The notes: generated from the sequence alone by a model not told the origin. DNA of 64,000 nt from Franconibacter pulveris DSM 19144 (GCA_000621185.1 KK211222.1:1-64000); one strand, 5' to 3'. Counted from the stretch's first letter, positions 51,549 through 60,690 are shown. Translations and numbers: made by a program.

Positions 51549-52235
51549 ATGGAAAATCAACCTAAGTTGAATAGCAGTAAAGAAGTTATCGCCTTTCTGG
51601 CTGAGCGTTTTCCTCAGTGCTTCAGCGCCGAAGGTGAAGCGCGTCCTCTGAAGATTGGTATCTTTCAGGATTTGGTCGCGCGCGTTGAGGGCGAGATGAA
51701 CCTCAGCAAAACGCAGCTTCGTTCCGCATTACGTCTTTACACTTCAAGCTGGCGCTATCTGCACGGCATCAAGGCGGGCGCGACTCGCGTGGATCTTGAT
51801 GGCAACCCGTGCGGCGAGCTGGACGAACAGCATGTCGAGCATGCTCGTCAGCAGCTTGAAGAAGCGAAGGCGCGCGTTCAGGCCCAGCGCGCCGAACAGC
51901 AGGCCAAAAAGCGTGAAGCCGCTGCCGCCGCGGGCGAAGGCGAAGAGACGCCTCGCCGTGAGCGTAAACCGCGCCCTGCGCCTCGTCGTAAAGAGAACGC
52001 CGAGCGCAAACCTCGCGCGGCTAAACCGGCGGACAAAGCGCCGCGCGCGCCGCGTGAAGAACGCCATACTCCCGTTTCCGATATTTCTGCGCTCTCCGTC
52101 GGGCAGGCTATCAAAGTGAAGGCGGGCAATAACGCGATGGATGCCACCGTGCAGGAAATCACCAAAGATGGCGTCCGTGTACAGCTGACTTCTGGTATGT
52201 CGATGATTGTACGCGCAGAACACTTACTGTTCTGA
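51549..52235 (+). CDS. proQ: RNA chaperone ProQ
   Basis: Global RNA-binding protein of 228 residues acting on structured small RNAs and mRNA 3' ends. The N-terminal ProQ/FinO domain (about 5-120, [21 protein letters not shown] and [14 protein letters not shown]) is followed by a basic linker with many Arg, Lys and Ala, and a C-terminal Tudor-like domain ([20 protein letters not shown]). It is 19 bases upstream of prc, as in E. coli. Confidence 0.97.
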   Translation: MENQPKLNSSKEVIAFLAERFPQCFSAEGEARPLKIGIFQDLVARVEGEMNLSKTQLRSALRLYTSSWRYLHGIKAGATRVDLDGNPCGELDEQHVEHARQQLEEAKARVQAQRAEQQAKKREAAAAAGEGEETPRRERKPRPAPRRKENAERKPRAAKPADKAPRAPREERHTPVSDISALSVGQAIKVKAGNNAMDATVQEITKDGVRVQLTSGMSMIVRAEHLLF

Positions 52236-52254
52236 AACGGAGGTCAACCAGGGC

Positions 52255-54303
52255 ATGAACACTTTTTTTAAGCTCACCGCCGTCGCTGGCCTGCTGCTTA
52301 TGGCAGGCCAGGCGCTGGCTGTGGACGACATTACTCGTGCTGACCAGATTCCAGTTTTAAAAGAAGAGCCTCAGCACGCAACGGTGAGCGAGCGCGTTAC
52401 TTCCCGTTTTACCCGCTCTCATTACCGCCAGTTCGACCTCGATAACGCCTTTTCGGCAAAAATTTTCGACCGCTATCTGAACCTGCTGGACTATAGCCAC
52501 AACGTTCTGCTGGCGAGCGACGTCGAACAGTTTTCAAAAAAGAAAAATGAAATCGGCGATGAGCTGCGCACCGGGAAACTGGAGGTTTTCTACGATCTCT
52601 ATAACCTCGCGCAGAAGCGCCGTTTTGAACGTTACCAGTACGCGTTAAAGGTGCTGGAACGACCGATGGATTTCACCGGTAACGACACCTTTGAAGTAGA
52701 CCGCAGCAAAGCGCCGTGGCCGAAAAGCGAAGAAGCGTTAAACCAGCTCTGGGACAGCAAAGTCAAATTCGACGAGCTGAGCCTGAAGCTCACCGGTAAA
52801 AGCGATAAAGAAATTCGCGAAACGCTGACCAAGCGTTACAAGTTCGCCATTCGTCGACTGGCGCAAACCAACAGCGAAGATGTCTTCTCCCTGGCGATGA
52901 CGGCCTTCGCTCATGAGATAGATCCGCATACCAACTACCTTTCTCCGCGTAATACTGAGCAATTCAACACCGAAATGAGCCTCTCTCTGGAGGGGATCGG
53001 CGCCGTGTTGCAAATGGATGAAGATTACACCGTAATCAATTCCATGGTTGCGGGCGGCCCGGCGGCGAAAAGCAAGGCTATCAGCGTTGGCGACCGTATC
53101 GTAGGCGTTGGGCAGGTGGGTCAGCAGATGCAGGATGTGATCGGCTGGCGTCTTGATGATGTCGTTGCGCTTATTAAAGGGCCTAAGGGCAGCAAAGTGC
53201 GCCTGGAGATCCTGCCGGCGGGTAAAGGCACCAAGACCCGAATCATTACGCTTACGCGTGAGCGTATTCGTCTTGAAGACCGCGCGGTTAAAATGACGGT
53301 GAAAACGGTCGGCAAAGAGAAAATCGGCGTACTGGATATTCCTGGCTTCTATGTCGGTCTGACCGATGACGTTAAAGTACAACTGCAGAAGCTTGAGAAG
53401 CAGAACGTCAGCGGCGTGATTATCGACCTGCGCTCTAACGGCGGCGGCGCGTTGACCGAAGCGGTTTCGCTCTCCGGCCTGTTTATACCCGGCGGCCCGG
53501 TTGTGCAGGTGCGTGATAACAACGGCAAGGTGCGTGAAGATAGCGACAACGACGGTGTGGTTTATTACAAAGGCCCGCTGGTGGTGATGGTCGACCGCTT
53601 CAGCGCTTCCGCTTCGGAAATCTTTGCGGCGGCGATGCAGGATTACGGTCGTGCGCTGATTGTCGGCGAACCGACGTTCGGTAAGGGTACCGTGCAGCAG
53701 TATCGCTCTCTGAATCGTATCTACGATCAGATGCTGCGTCCGGAATGGCCAGCGCTGGGGTCCGTGCAGTACACCATCCAGAAATTCTACCGCATCAACG
53801 GCGGCAGCACGCAGCGTAAGGGCGTGACGCCGGATATCATGATGCCGACCGGTAACGAAGAGACCGAAACCGGGGAGAAATTCGAGGATAACGCGCTGCC
53901 ATGGGATAGCATTAATGCGGCGACCTTTGTGAAGTCTGGCGATCTGACGCCGTTTGGGCCGGAGCTGCTTAAAGACCACAATGAGCGTATCGCTAAAGAT
54001 CCGGAATTCCAGTACATCATTAAGGATATTGCGCGTTTCAATGCGCTTAAAGAGAAGCGTAACCAGGTTTCGCTCAATCTTGCCCAGCGTGAGAAAGAGA
54101 ACCAGGAAGAGGACGCGACGCGTCTGGCGCGTATTAACGATCGCTACAAGCGTGCGGGCAAACCGCCTCTTTCAAAGCTTGAAGACCTGCCTAAGGATTA
54201 CCAGGAGCCGGATCCGTATCTGGATGAAACCGTCCATATCGCCCTTGACCTGGCGCATCTGGAAAAGGCGAAAGCACCGGAAAAACCCGCAGCCAGTCAA
54301 TAA
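52255..54303 (+). CDS. prc: Tail-specific protease Prc (Tsp)
   Basis: Periplasmic S41 protease of 682 residues that degrades proteins with nonpolar C-termini and trims penicillin-binding protein 3, with partner NlpI. Signal peptide ends QALAV near residue 22; the PDZ domain (about 230-320) includes SLEGIGAVLQMDEDY; the catalytic serine lies in FSASASEIFAAAM and the lysine in GEPTFGKGTVQQ. The start at 52255 follows GGAGG and matches the family. Confidence 0.97.
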   Translation: MNTFFKLTAVAGLLLMAGQALAVDDITRADQIPVLKEEPQHATVSERVTSRFTRSHYRQFDLDNAFSAKIFDRYLNLLDYSHNVLLASDVEQFSKKKNEIGDELRTGKLEVFYDLYNLAQKRRFERYQYALKVLERPMDFTGNDTFEVDRSKAPWPKSEEALNQLWDSKVKFDELSLKLTGKSDKEIRETLTKRYKFAIRRLAQTNSEDVFSLAMTAFAHEIDPHTNYLSPRNTEQFNTEMSLSLEGIGAVLQMDEDYTVINSMVAGGPAAKSKAISVGDRIVGVGQVGQQMQDVIGWRLDDVVALIKGPKGSKVRLEILPAGKGTKTRIITLTRERIRLEDRAVKMTVKTVGKEKIGVLDIPGFYVGLTDDVKVQLQKLEKQNVSGVIIDLRSNGGGALTEAVSLSGLFIPGGPVVQVRDNNGKVREDSDNDGVVYYKGPLVVMVDRFSASASEIFAAAMQDYGRALIVGEPTFGKGTVQQYRSLNRIYDQMLRPEWPALGSVQYTIQKFYRINGGSTQRKGVTPDIMMPTGNEETETGEKFEDNALPWDSINAATFVKSGDLTPFGPELLKDHNERIAKDPEFQYIIKDIARFNALKEKRNQVSLNLAQREKENQEEDATRLARINDRYKRAGKPPLSKLEDLPKDYQEPDPYLDETVHIALDLAHLEKAKAPEKPAASQ

Positions 54304-54312
54304 TCCTACCGC

Positions 54313-54344
54313 AAACAGGCACATGAAAATGTGCCTGTTTTTTT
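54313..54344 (+). terminator. Intrinsic terminator of proQ-prc
   Basis: AAACAGGCACA (54313-54323) pairs with TGTGCCTGTTT (54330-54340), followed by T residues. Confidence 0.9.
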
Positions 54345-54382
54345 ACCTTTATATGACCGCCGTCAGCAAAATGCTACAAAAT

Positions 54383-54451
54383 GTAAAGTTACGTATTTTT
54401 AGGCACTTGCTTTGGCGCTACGCTTGAAAATGGCGCGCGGAACCCTACGAT
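54383..54451 (+). promoter_or_regulatory. htpX control region: CpxR box and sigma-32 promoter
   Basis: GTAAAGTTACGTATT (54383-54397) fits the CpxR tandem GTAAA-N5-GTAAA with two mismatches. CTTGAAA (54423-54429) and CCCTACGAT (54443-54451), 13 bases apart, fit the sigma-32 heat-shock consensus CTTGAAA-N13/14-CCCCATNT. E. coli htpX is under both systems. Confidence 0.8.
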
Positions 54452-54500
54452 GTGTGTAACCGCATAAGGCGTATTGTTAAACCGAGGTAAAAAGAAAATT

Positions 54501-55382
54501 ATGATGCGAATCGCGCTTTTCCTGTTGACCAACCTTGCGGTCATGGTTGTCTTCGGGCTGGTGCTCAGCCTGACAGGAATTCAGTCCAGCAGCGTGCAAG
54601 GGCTGTTAATTATGGCGCTGTTGTTTGGTTTCGGCGGATCCTTCGTTTCGCTACTGATGTCCAAATGGATGGCGCTGCGTTCGGTAGGGGGAGAGGTTAT
54701 TGAGCAGCCGCGTAATGAGACAGAACGCTGGCTGATGGATACCGTCGCCCAACAGTCACGTCAGGCGGGCATCGCTATGCCGCAGGTGGCCATCTACCAC
54801 GCGCCCGATATCAACGCTTTTGCGACGGGCGCGCGGCGAGACGCTTCGCTGGTGGCGGTAAGCACCGGGCTGTTGCAGAACATGAGCCGTGGCGAAGCGG
54901 AAGCGGTTATCGCCCATGAGATAAGCCACATCGCGAACGGCGATATGGTGACCATGACGCTGATTCAGGGCGTGGTAAACACCTTCGTTATCTTTATCTC
55001 TCGTATTATTGCGCAGATTGCGGCCGGTTTTCTTGGCGGCAACCGCGACGAGGGTGAAGAGAGCAACGGCAACCCGCTTATCTATTTTGCTGTCGCAACC
55101 GTACTGGAACTGGTGTTCGGTATTCTTGCAAGCATCATTACCATGTGGTTCTCCCGCTACCGCGAGTTCCACGCCGATGCGGGCTCGGCGAAACTGGTGG
55201 GCCGCGAGAAGATGATTGCCGCGCTTCAGCGTCTGAAAACCAGCTACGAGCCGCAGGAAGCCAGCAGCATGATGGCGTTCTGCATTAATGGGAAATCCAA
55301 ATCCCTGAGCGAGTTGTTCATGACGCACCCGCCGTTAGATAAACGCATCGAAGCGCTGCGCAGCGGACAGTATCTGAAATAA
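54501..55382 (+). CDS. htpX: Membrane-bound zinc metalloprotease HtpX
   Basis: M48 protease of 293 residues in the inner membrane that removes damaged membrane proteins with FtsH. Two N-terminal helices ([15 protein letters not shown] and [18 protein letters not shown]), the zinc motif [13 protein letters not shown] (HEXXH, near residue 140), two later helices and the third ligand in [14 protein letters not shown] are seen. The start at 54501 follows a GAGGTAAAAAG site and fits the family. Confidence 0.97.
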   Translation: MMRIALFLLTNLAVMVVFGLVLSLTGIQSSSVQGLLIMALLFGFGGSFVSLLMSKWMALRSVGGEVIEQPRNETERWLMDTVAQQSRQAGIAMPQVAIYHAPDINAFATGARRDASLVAVSTGLLQNMSRGEAEAVIAHEISHIANGDMVTMTLIQGVVNTFVIFISRIIAQIAAGFLGGNRDEGEESNGNPLIYFAVATVLELVFGILASIITMWFSRYREFHADAGSAKLVGREKMIAALQRLKTSYEPQEASSMMAFCINGKSKSLSELFMTHPPLDKRIEALRSGQYLK

Positions 55383-55410
55383 GCGGACGGAATTGCCGCC
55401 GCTGTAAATG

Positions 55411-55440
55411 AAAAAGCGTGCCTCGGGCACGCTTTTTTTT
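55411..55440. terminator. Bidirectional terminator between htpX and yebQ
   Basis: AGCGTGCC (55415-55422) pairs with GGCACGCT (55426-55433) around TCG, with an A run before and eight T residues after. Confidence 0.88.
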
Positions 55441-56833
55441 ATGCAACGCGCGGTTGAGTAACGCGAAGCCCGCTGATTATCGCGGCGAGCGTCGCAAGCC
55501 CGCCTGCGAGCAGCAATGAAGCGTGAGTGCCCGCGCCAGCGAACTGATTGAACATCAGCGCCACCAGCGCCGCGCCGCTGCTCTGCCCAAGCAGACGCGC
55601 CGTACCCAGCATGCCGCTGGCACCGCCGCTGCGCTGGCGGGGGGCAGAAGAGATAATTGTGTGGTTGTTAGGAGACTGAAAAAGCCCAAAACCCGCGCCG
55701 CACAACACCATACGCCAGATAATATCGGCATCGGTTGGGTTGTGCGGCAGTAGCGCCAACGCGAAAAGCCCGCAGGCCATTATCGCAAGCCCAGCGGCGC
55801 CAAGCAGGCCCGCATGCACTCGTTCAATTAAATGCCCGGCCAGCGGCGCCATCACCATCGTGGCGAGCGGCCATGGCGTCAGCAGCAATCCCGTCTCCAC
55901 CTCTGAGCGCCCCAACACCGTTTGTAAAAAGAAGGGCAGCGAGACCATTGCCAGCATTTGGGCGCAAAAAGAGCACACCGAGGTGCCGATAGAGAGCGAA
56001 AAAAGCGGAATACGCAGCAGATCAATGGGTAATAGCGGTACGGGCAGACGCAACTGACGGCGTACAAAAACAACGCCGACGACCAGCAGCGCCGCCAGTT
56101 CAGCAAGCACCCAGCTTCGCGGTTGCCCCTGAGCGAAACCGCTAAGCGCGGTAATAAGCAAGCCGAAAGTCAGCGCATTCATCACGGCGCTTGGCAAATC
56201 AAAGCGTTGCTGCATGGCTTTCTGCGGATTTGGCGGCAAAAAGCGTAACGCCAGCACCAGCGCCACGAGCCCAGGCGGAACGTTGATCAAAAATAGCCAT
56301 TGCCAGTTTGTTACAGAGAGGATAGCCGCAGCAATTGTTGGGCCTGCCGCAGAGGAGACTGCAACAATAAAGGAGTTGATGCCCATGCCCCGGCCCAGAT
56401 GTCGTGCGGGATAAATAAGACGAATCAGCGCGGTGTTCACACTCATCAGCGCCGCGCCGCCAAAACCTTGCAACACGCGGGCGAAGGTCAGCATCTCCAG
56501 ACTGTGCGACAGGGCGCAAAACAGCGAGGTCAACGTGAACACTACCAGACCCCACTGATAAACCCTCCGGTAGCCAATCATATCCCCGAGGAAAGAGAGC
56601 GAAAGCAGTGAAATGACAATGGCTATCTGGTAGGCGTTGACTATCCAGATGCTGCTGGCCGCCGAAGCATGCAAATCCTGCGCAATGGTTGGCAGCGCGA
56701 CATTTGCAATAGCGCCGTCAAGCACTGCCATCATGATCCCGATAGCGATGGTTAAAATCGCCCCATAACGTTGCGGCAAAGGCAGCCCCTCCGCCACCGG
56801 TTTACCCGCAGCGAGCGGTTTTGTTGACACCAT
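55439..56833 (-). CDS. yebQ: Major facilitator superfamily transporter YebQ
   Basis: Inner-membrane drug:H+ antiporter-type protein (DHA2 family, 14 helices), 464 residues. Motifs: GIMMAVLDGAIANVALPTIA (helix 1, motif D1), FLGDMIGYRRVYQ (motif A), RVLQGFGGAALMSVNTALI (motif B) and SSAAGPTIAAAIL (motif C). E. coli YebQ is uncharacterised in substrate. The start at 56833 gives a short hydrophilic N-terminus; an in-frame upstream codon would add 33 poorly conserved residues. It is divergent from kdgR, which may control it. Confidence 0.93.
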   Translation of the reverse strand: MVSTKPLAAGKPVAEGLPLPQRYGAILTIAIGIMMAVLDGAIANVALPTIAQDLHASAASSIWIVNAYQIAIVISLLSLSFLGDMIGYRRVYQWGLVVFTLTSLFCALSHSLEMLTFARVLQGFGGAALMSVNTALIRLIYPARHLGRGMGINSFIVAVSSAAGPTIAAAILSVTNWQWLFLINVPPGLVALVLALRFLPPNPQKAMQQRFDLPSAVMNALTFGLLITALSGFAQGQPRSWVLAELAALLVVGVVFVRRQLRLPVPLLPIDLLRIPLFSLSIGTSVCSFCAQMLAMVSLPFFLQTVLGRSEVETGLLLTPWPLATMVMAPLAGHLIERVHAGLLGAAGLAIMACGLFALALLPHNPTDADIIWRMVLCGAGFGLFQSPNNHTIISSAPRQRSGGASGMLGTARLLGQSSGAALVALMFNQFAGAGTHASLLLAGGLATLAAIISGLRVTQPRVA

Positions 56834-57008
56834 AATTCGATGCGTCTCTGTAATAGTGATGGAAAAGAGGAGTTTGACATACTTTATTTCGGTTTTATGT
56901 CGCAGATTTGTAACCAACGGGCAGAGATTCATTGCGGCACAAGTAGCGCGAAATTATAATAAAAACCGGTTCTGATTTTTATAAAACAAATGCGATCTGA
57001 GGTGATCA

Positions 57009-57800
57009 ATGGCAATCGCAGATTTGGATAAACAACCGGACTCCGTCTCTTCGGTTCTGAAGGTCTTTGGCATTCTTCAGGCTCTGGGCGAAGAACGTGA
57101 AATTGGTATCACCGAGTTGTCGCAACGCGTCATGATGTCAAAAAGCACCGTTTACCGCTTTTTGCAGACCATGAAATCGTTGGGTTATGTTGCCCAGGAA
57201 GGCGAGTCGGAAAAATATTCTCTGACGTTAAAACTGTTTGAACTGGGCGCGCGCGCTTTACAGAATGTCGATCTTATCCGCAGCGCGGATATTCAGATGC
57301 GTGAACTTTCACGTCTTACCAAAGAGACGATTCACCTGGGCGCGCTGGATGAAGACAGCATCGTTTACATCCATAAAATCGACTCTATGTATAACCTGCG
57401 CATGTATTCGCGCATTGGACGCCGTAACCCGCTTTACAGCACGGCGATTGGTAAAGTGTTGCTCGCCTGGCGCGACCGGGATGAGGTAAAGCAGATCCTC
57501 TCCGGCGTCGAATACACCCGCAGCACGGCCCGCACTATCACCAGTACCGATGAGCTGCTGACTGTGCTGGATAAAGTGCGTGAGCAGGGGTATGGCGAAG
57601 ATAATGAAGAGCAGGAAGAAGGGCTGCGCTGCATTGCCGTACCGGTATTCGACCGCTTTGGCGTGGTCATCGCAGGTCTCAGCATCTCCTTCCCGACGCT
57701 GCGTTTTTCTGAAGAGCGTCTGCACGAGTATGTAGAAATCCTGCATAACGCCGCCCGCAAAATCTCTGAGCAAATGGGCTACAATAGCTATCCGTTCTAA
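57009..57800 (+). CDS. kdgR: DNA-binding transcriptional repressor KdgR
   Basis: IclR-family repressor of 263 residues controlling 2-keto-3-deoxygluconate and pectin-derived sugar genes. The N-terminal winged helix (SSVLKVFGILQALGEEREIGI, then VMMSKSTVYRFLQTMKSLGY) and the C-terminal effector domain (TAIGKVLLAWRDRDEV, EEGLRCIAVPVFDRFG) are nearly identical to E. coli. The AGGTGATC site precedes the ATG by 5 bases. Confidence 0.97.
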   Translation: MAIADLDKQPDSVSSVLKVFGILQALGEEREIGITELSQRVMMSKSTVYRFLQTMKSLGYVAQEGESEKYSLTLKLFELGARALQNVDLIRSADIQMRELSRLTKETIHLGALDEDSIVYIHKIDSMYNLRMYSRIGRRNPLYSTAIGKVLLAWRDRDEVKQILSGVEYTRSTARTITSTDELLTVLDKVREQGYGEDNEEQEEGLRCIAVPVFDRFGVVIAGLSISFPTLRFSEERLHEYVEILHNAARKISEQMGYNSYPF

Positions 57801-57805
57801 GAAAA

Positions 57806-57835
57806 AAGCCGCAGCCTGTCTGCGGCTTATTTTTT
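57806..57835. terminator. Terminator between kdgR and yobH
   Basis: AAGCCGCAG (57806-57814) pairs with CTGCGGCTT (57820-57828) with A and T runs on both sides, so it can serve both convergent genes. Confidence 0.85.
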
Positions 57836-58067
57836 AATCCACCACTTTTTCCACTTTATGCAGCAGCGGGCAGGCGGTCACGCCGATTAAGCCGCTGTCG
57901 GTATGAATAAACTGCCGGGTCACGACATCGCGGGCAGTCAGATAGCGACACTCCAGTCCCATACCCGCTGCGTTTTCTGTACTGGAAATGATTACCCCAT
58001 ATCCGCTGAACAAAAGAGCCAGCCAGACTAACGCCAGGAGGCCAGCAAGTCTCACTATTGTCCGCAT
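57834..58067 (-). CDS. yobH: YobH family protein
   Basis: Small envelope protein of 77 residues with an N-terminal hydrophobic segment (about 5-25) and cysteines in LECRYLTAR and TACPLLHK. It matches E. coli YobH in the core (LLFSGYGVIISSTENAAGMG). Function unknown. The start at 58067 has GGAG upstream on the minus strand. It is divergent from mgrB. Confidence 0.9.
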   Translation of the reverse strand: MRTIVRLAGLLALVWLALLFSGYGVIISSTENAAGMGLECRYLTARDVVTRQFIHTDSGLIGVTACPLLHKVEKVVD

Positions 58068-58171
58068 CCTTTTCTCCTTATATCTTTGTTTTTTATTGAG
58101 CCTGCAGCCCTTTACGTTGCGTAACAAGTCGATGATTCCTAAATTAACCACTTAAGGATACAGTGACCTTT

Positions 58172-58188
58172 GGTTTAAGGTGCATGGG
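58172..58188 (+). promoter_or_regulatory. Candidate PhoP box of mgrB
   Basis: GGTTTA (58172-58177) fits a PhoP half-site; the second half five bases on (CATGGG) is weak. mgrB is a known PhoP-activated gene in enteric bacteria, so the site is plausible 40-55 bases before the start. Confidence 0.4.
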
Positions 58189-58226
58189 GTAAGCTGCCCT
58201 GGTAATGCACAAAAGCGGAGAGGGTA

Positions 58227-58370
58227 GTGAAAAAATTCAGGTGGGCTATTTTGCTGGCCGTGCTGGTGGCCTGTTTATTGCTATGGACGCAGATGTTGAA
58301 TGTAATGTGCGATCAGGATGTTCAGTTTTTCAGCGGTATTTGCACGATTAACAAGTTTATCCCCTGGTAA
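58227..58370 (+). CDS. mgrB: PhoQ feedback inhibitor MgrB
   Basis: Small inner-membrane protein of 47 residues that binds PhoQ in the periplasm and damps PhoPQ signalling. It has a short cytoplasmic N-terminus (MKKFRW), one membrane helix and a periplasmic tail with the two essential cysteines (C28, C39) in [18 protein letters not shown], ending IPW. Translation starts at GTG, with GGAGAGGG upstream. The frame is intact, so the gene is expected to be functional. Too short for many gene callers. Confidence 0.96.
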   Translation: MKKFRWAILLAVLVACLLLWTQMLNVMCDQDVQFFSGICTINKFIPW

Positions 58371-58443
58371 GCGCATTTTTTTCGGAAATGATTTCCTTGG
58401 CTGCGGGCAGTGGTAGAATGGCCCGTCTTTCTGAGGTAGCAAC

Positions 58444-58728
58444 ATGAACGAATTAATGAACTCCGGCGCATTGAATATCGCTGCGCTTGCTCTTTCTCTG
58501 CTGGTTACGCTTGTAGGGCTGATAGTCTGGTTCTTTGTGAACCGGGCAAGCGTCAGAGCCAATGAGCAAATTGAACTGCTCGAAGCGCTGCTCGATCAGC
58601 AAAAACGGCAAAACGCCCTGCTGCGGCGTCTTTGTGAAGCCAACGAGCCGGATGCCGCGGCGGCGGAGTCTGCGGAAAAACCACAGCCGCCCGCTGATGA
58701 TTTTGTCCGTCTGGTGGCCGAGCGTTAA
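58444..58728 (+). CDS. yebO: YebO family protein
   Basis: Protein of 94 residues with an N-terminal membrane helix (about 12-35, ALSLLVTLVGLIVWFFVN) and a charged coiled-coil-like part (EQIELLEALLDQQKRQNALLRRL). Matches E. coli YebO; function unknown. It lies between mgrB and an additional hydrolase gene, 21 bases upstream of the latter. Confidence 0.9.
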   Translation: MNELMNSGALNIAALALSLLVTLVGLIVWFFVNRASVRANEQIELLEALLDQQKRQNALLRRLCEANEPDAAAAESAEKPQPPADDFVRLVAER

Positions 58729-58749
58729 ACCTACTCTGGCGGAGAAGCT

Positions 58750-59751
58750 ATGGCCTGGCGCAATCCCTGGTTTAATCCTGCCCAACCTCATCACTCGCCT
58801 GAAGGTTTTCGTAACCTTTCGCCTGTCGGTCATCAGCCGGGCGACGTCGAGCGCTGGCAGAAAGAGCGGAAAGCCCAGGGGCTTCCGCATCCACCACAGG
58901 GCGGTTATGACGCGTTCCTGCAACAGTGGTGGCAAAGAGCGGAAATCAGGGGAGAAGAGGATGGGATGTGGTGGCTTGGCCATGCCTCTTTATTACTGCG
59001 CATTAACGGGCTCTACATTCTTACCGATCCGGTTTTTTCGAGGCGTGCGTCGCCGCTGACATTTTACGGGCCATTACGCAAAACGCCGCTGGCGCTGGCA
59101 CCGTCCGAGCTTCCCGCGCTCGACGCCATCTTTATTTCTCATAACCATTACGACCATCTCGATCGCGCCACGGTGCGTCAGCTTCACCGGCGGTTTCCGC
59201 AAGTCCAGTTTTTTGTGCCGTTGGGGCTGGGGCGCTGGTTCGCCCGCCTCGGCATAAAAAAAGTGACGGAGCTGGACTGGTGGCAAAGTGTTAGCTGGCA
59301 AGGGCTGACGGTAACCTGTGTGCCCGCACAGCACTGGAGCATGCGAACATTATGGGATAGGGATCGCACCTTGTGGTGCGGCTGGGTTGCGCAAAGCAGC
59401 GCGCTGCGCTTTTGGTTTAGCGGCGATACGGGTTATATGCCGGAGTTGTTGCAAATTCCTGAGCGCCTCGGCCCGTTGGATGCCGCGGCTATTCCTATCG
59501 GCGCTTATGCGCCACGTTGGTTTATGTGGCCCCACCATATGGACCCTGAAAATGCGGTGCGCCTGTGGCAGCAGTTAGGCCGCCCGCTGAGCATTCCTAT
59601 TCACTGGGGGGTATTTGAACTTACCGATGAGTCGCTTGACGCGCCGCCGCGAGAGTTGCTGGCTGAGCTGGAAAAGCAGCAAGAAAAGAGCGAAACGTTT
59701 TCCCCTCTTAAAATCGGTCAATATTTATCCTTGCCTGGCAATAAGCTTTAA
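58750..59751 (+). CDS. Metallo-beta-lactamase-fold hydrolase, RomA/NAPE-PLD-like
   Basis: Cytoplasmic protein of 333 residues with the MBL zinc motif HNHYDHLDR (near residue 135), the third histidine region PAQHWSMRTLWDR, GDTGYMPEL with the bridging Asp, and PIHWG near the C-terminus. The W-rich N-terminal part and WWLGHASLLLRINGLYILTDPVFS are typical of the N-acyl-phosphatidylethanolamine-hydrolysing phospholipase D-like subgroup, which includes bacterial RomA. Substrate unknown. It follows yebO closely and may share its transcript. E. coli lacks it at this place. Confidence 0.75.
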   Translation: MAWRNPWFNPAQPHHSPEGFRNLSPVGHQPGDVERWQKERKAQGLPHPPQGGYDAFLQQWWQRAEIRGEEDGMWWLGHASLLLRINGLYILTDPVFSRRASPLTFYGPLRKTPLALAPSELPALDAIFISHNHYDHLDRATVRQLHRRFPQVQFFVPLGLGRWFARLGIKKVTELDWWQSVSWQGLTVTCVPAQHWSMRTLWDRDRTLWCGWVAQSSALRFWFSGDTGYMPELLQIPERLGPLDAAAIPIGAYAPRWFMWPHHMDPENAVRLWQQLGRPLSIPIHWGVFELTDESLDAPPRELLAELEKQQEKSETFSPLKIGQYLSLPGNKL

Positions 59752-60274
59752 TTATTAAACAGGCGCTCACGCATAATAAATTCATGCTTTACTGGCGATA
59801 TAACTTATATTCGAAGCGCGAAGCCGCCTCGTTTTGATGCAGCGTCATTAAATCGTCATTATTTTGGTGCACTATATTATTAAAATTGTACAACCCTTAT
59901 TCCTTTGTACACCTTAATCTGCCGCTGGATACCTAATCAGCCTTGCAGGTAATAACGGTTATCAGTATTTTTTATTAAAGAAAAGATAAAAATTATAACC
60001 ATATGCTTTTTTGCGTTTAAGAATGTTCTTAGTCGTCTGGACGAACCGAAGCTATTGAGCTATGGTAAAAAAGTCCTCAACGGGCATAACTCGCAGCGAA
60101 ACGAAAAACGTTAAGCGGCAGAGTGTTAGCTACGATAACTGGCGCCTCAGCCAGACGCTTTGTTAGCTAACTCTGAATATGTGCGTTAGATCGAGACACG
60201 TTTAAAAATGGCTTGCCATTATTTACGTTGTATGTGATAACAACTTGTGGGTCAAACGAGGTACAGTTCTGTTT
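59752..60274 (+). promoter_or_regulatory. Long leader region of yobF-cspC with structured RNA
   Basis: This 523-base gap has no gene. The left 250 bases are A+T rich and likely carry promoters. The right part holds a strong hairpin: CAGAG/CTCTG plus TTAGCTA/TAGCTAA (60119-60132 with 60164-60175) closed by an inner CTGGC/GCCAG stem (60139-60143 with 60150-60154). CGTCTGG at 60034-60040 can pair with CCAGACG (60151-60157) and would break the inner stem, so two exclusive folds are possible. Long 5' leaders that control translation are known in csp genes; this specific structure is inferred. Confidence 0.5.
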
Positions 60275-60391
60275 ATGTGTGGCATTTTCAGTAAAGAAGT
60301 CCTGAGTAAACACGTTGTCGTTGAATACCGCTTCTCTGCCGAACCTTATTTTAGTGCCTCATGCAGTAATGTCTCAGTTTTATCTCAGTAA
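60275..60391 (+). CDS. yobF: YobF small protein
   Basis: Small protein of 38 residues ([20 protein letters not shown] then [18 protein letters not shown]) that matches E. coli YobF in all but the C-terminal end; the E. coli protein is 47 residues. It is encoded directly upstream of cspC and is co-transcribed with it in E. coli. Function unknown, stress-related in E. coli. It is too short for standard gene prediction. Confidence 0.88.
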   Translation: MCGIFSKEVLSKHVVVEYRFSAEPYFSASCSNVSVLSQ

Positions 60392-60431
60392 TGCCTGCGG
60401 GCGATGAAAATACTCTTAAGGAATTTGCAAA

Positions 60432-60641
60432 ATGGCAAAGATTAAAGGTCAAGTTAAGTGGTTCAACGAGTCTAAAGGTTTTGGTTTCATTACCCCGGCA
60501 GACGGCAGCAAAGATGTATTCGTACATTTCTCTGCAATCCAGGGTAACGGCTTCAAAACCCTGGCTGAAGGTCAGAACGTTGAGTTCGAAATTCAGGACG
60601 GCCAGAAAGGTCCGGCAGCAGTTAACGTAACTGCTATCTGA
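60432..60641 (+). CDS. cspC: Cold shock-like protein CspC
   Basis: Single-domain OB-fold RNA/DNA-binding protein of 69 residues that acts as an RNA chaperone and stabilises stress messages such as rpoS. RNP1 (KGFGFITP) and RNP2 (VFVHFSAI) are intact; the sequence [20 protein letters not shown] fits CspC. It follows yobF by 40 bases with AAGGAATT upstream. Cronobacter and relatives express it at 37 degrees as in E. coli (family knowledge). Confidence 0.97.
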
Positions 60642-60690
60642 TCGCATAAGCGCTGACCTTGTGTTGCCTGGCGCGCACAAGTCAGAGTCT

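Noticed and set aside
52738-53979. 413-residue open frame on the minus strand across prc
   Set aside because: Shadow of the Prc reading frame with no recognisable features.
56940-57008. KdgR operator upstream of kdgR
   Set aside because: A+T-rich sequence resembles parts of the KdgR consensus, but no site matches well enough to call.
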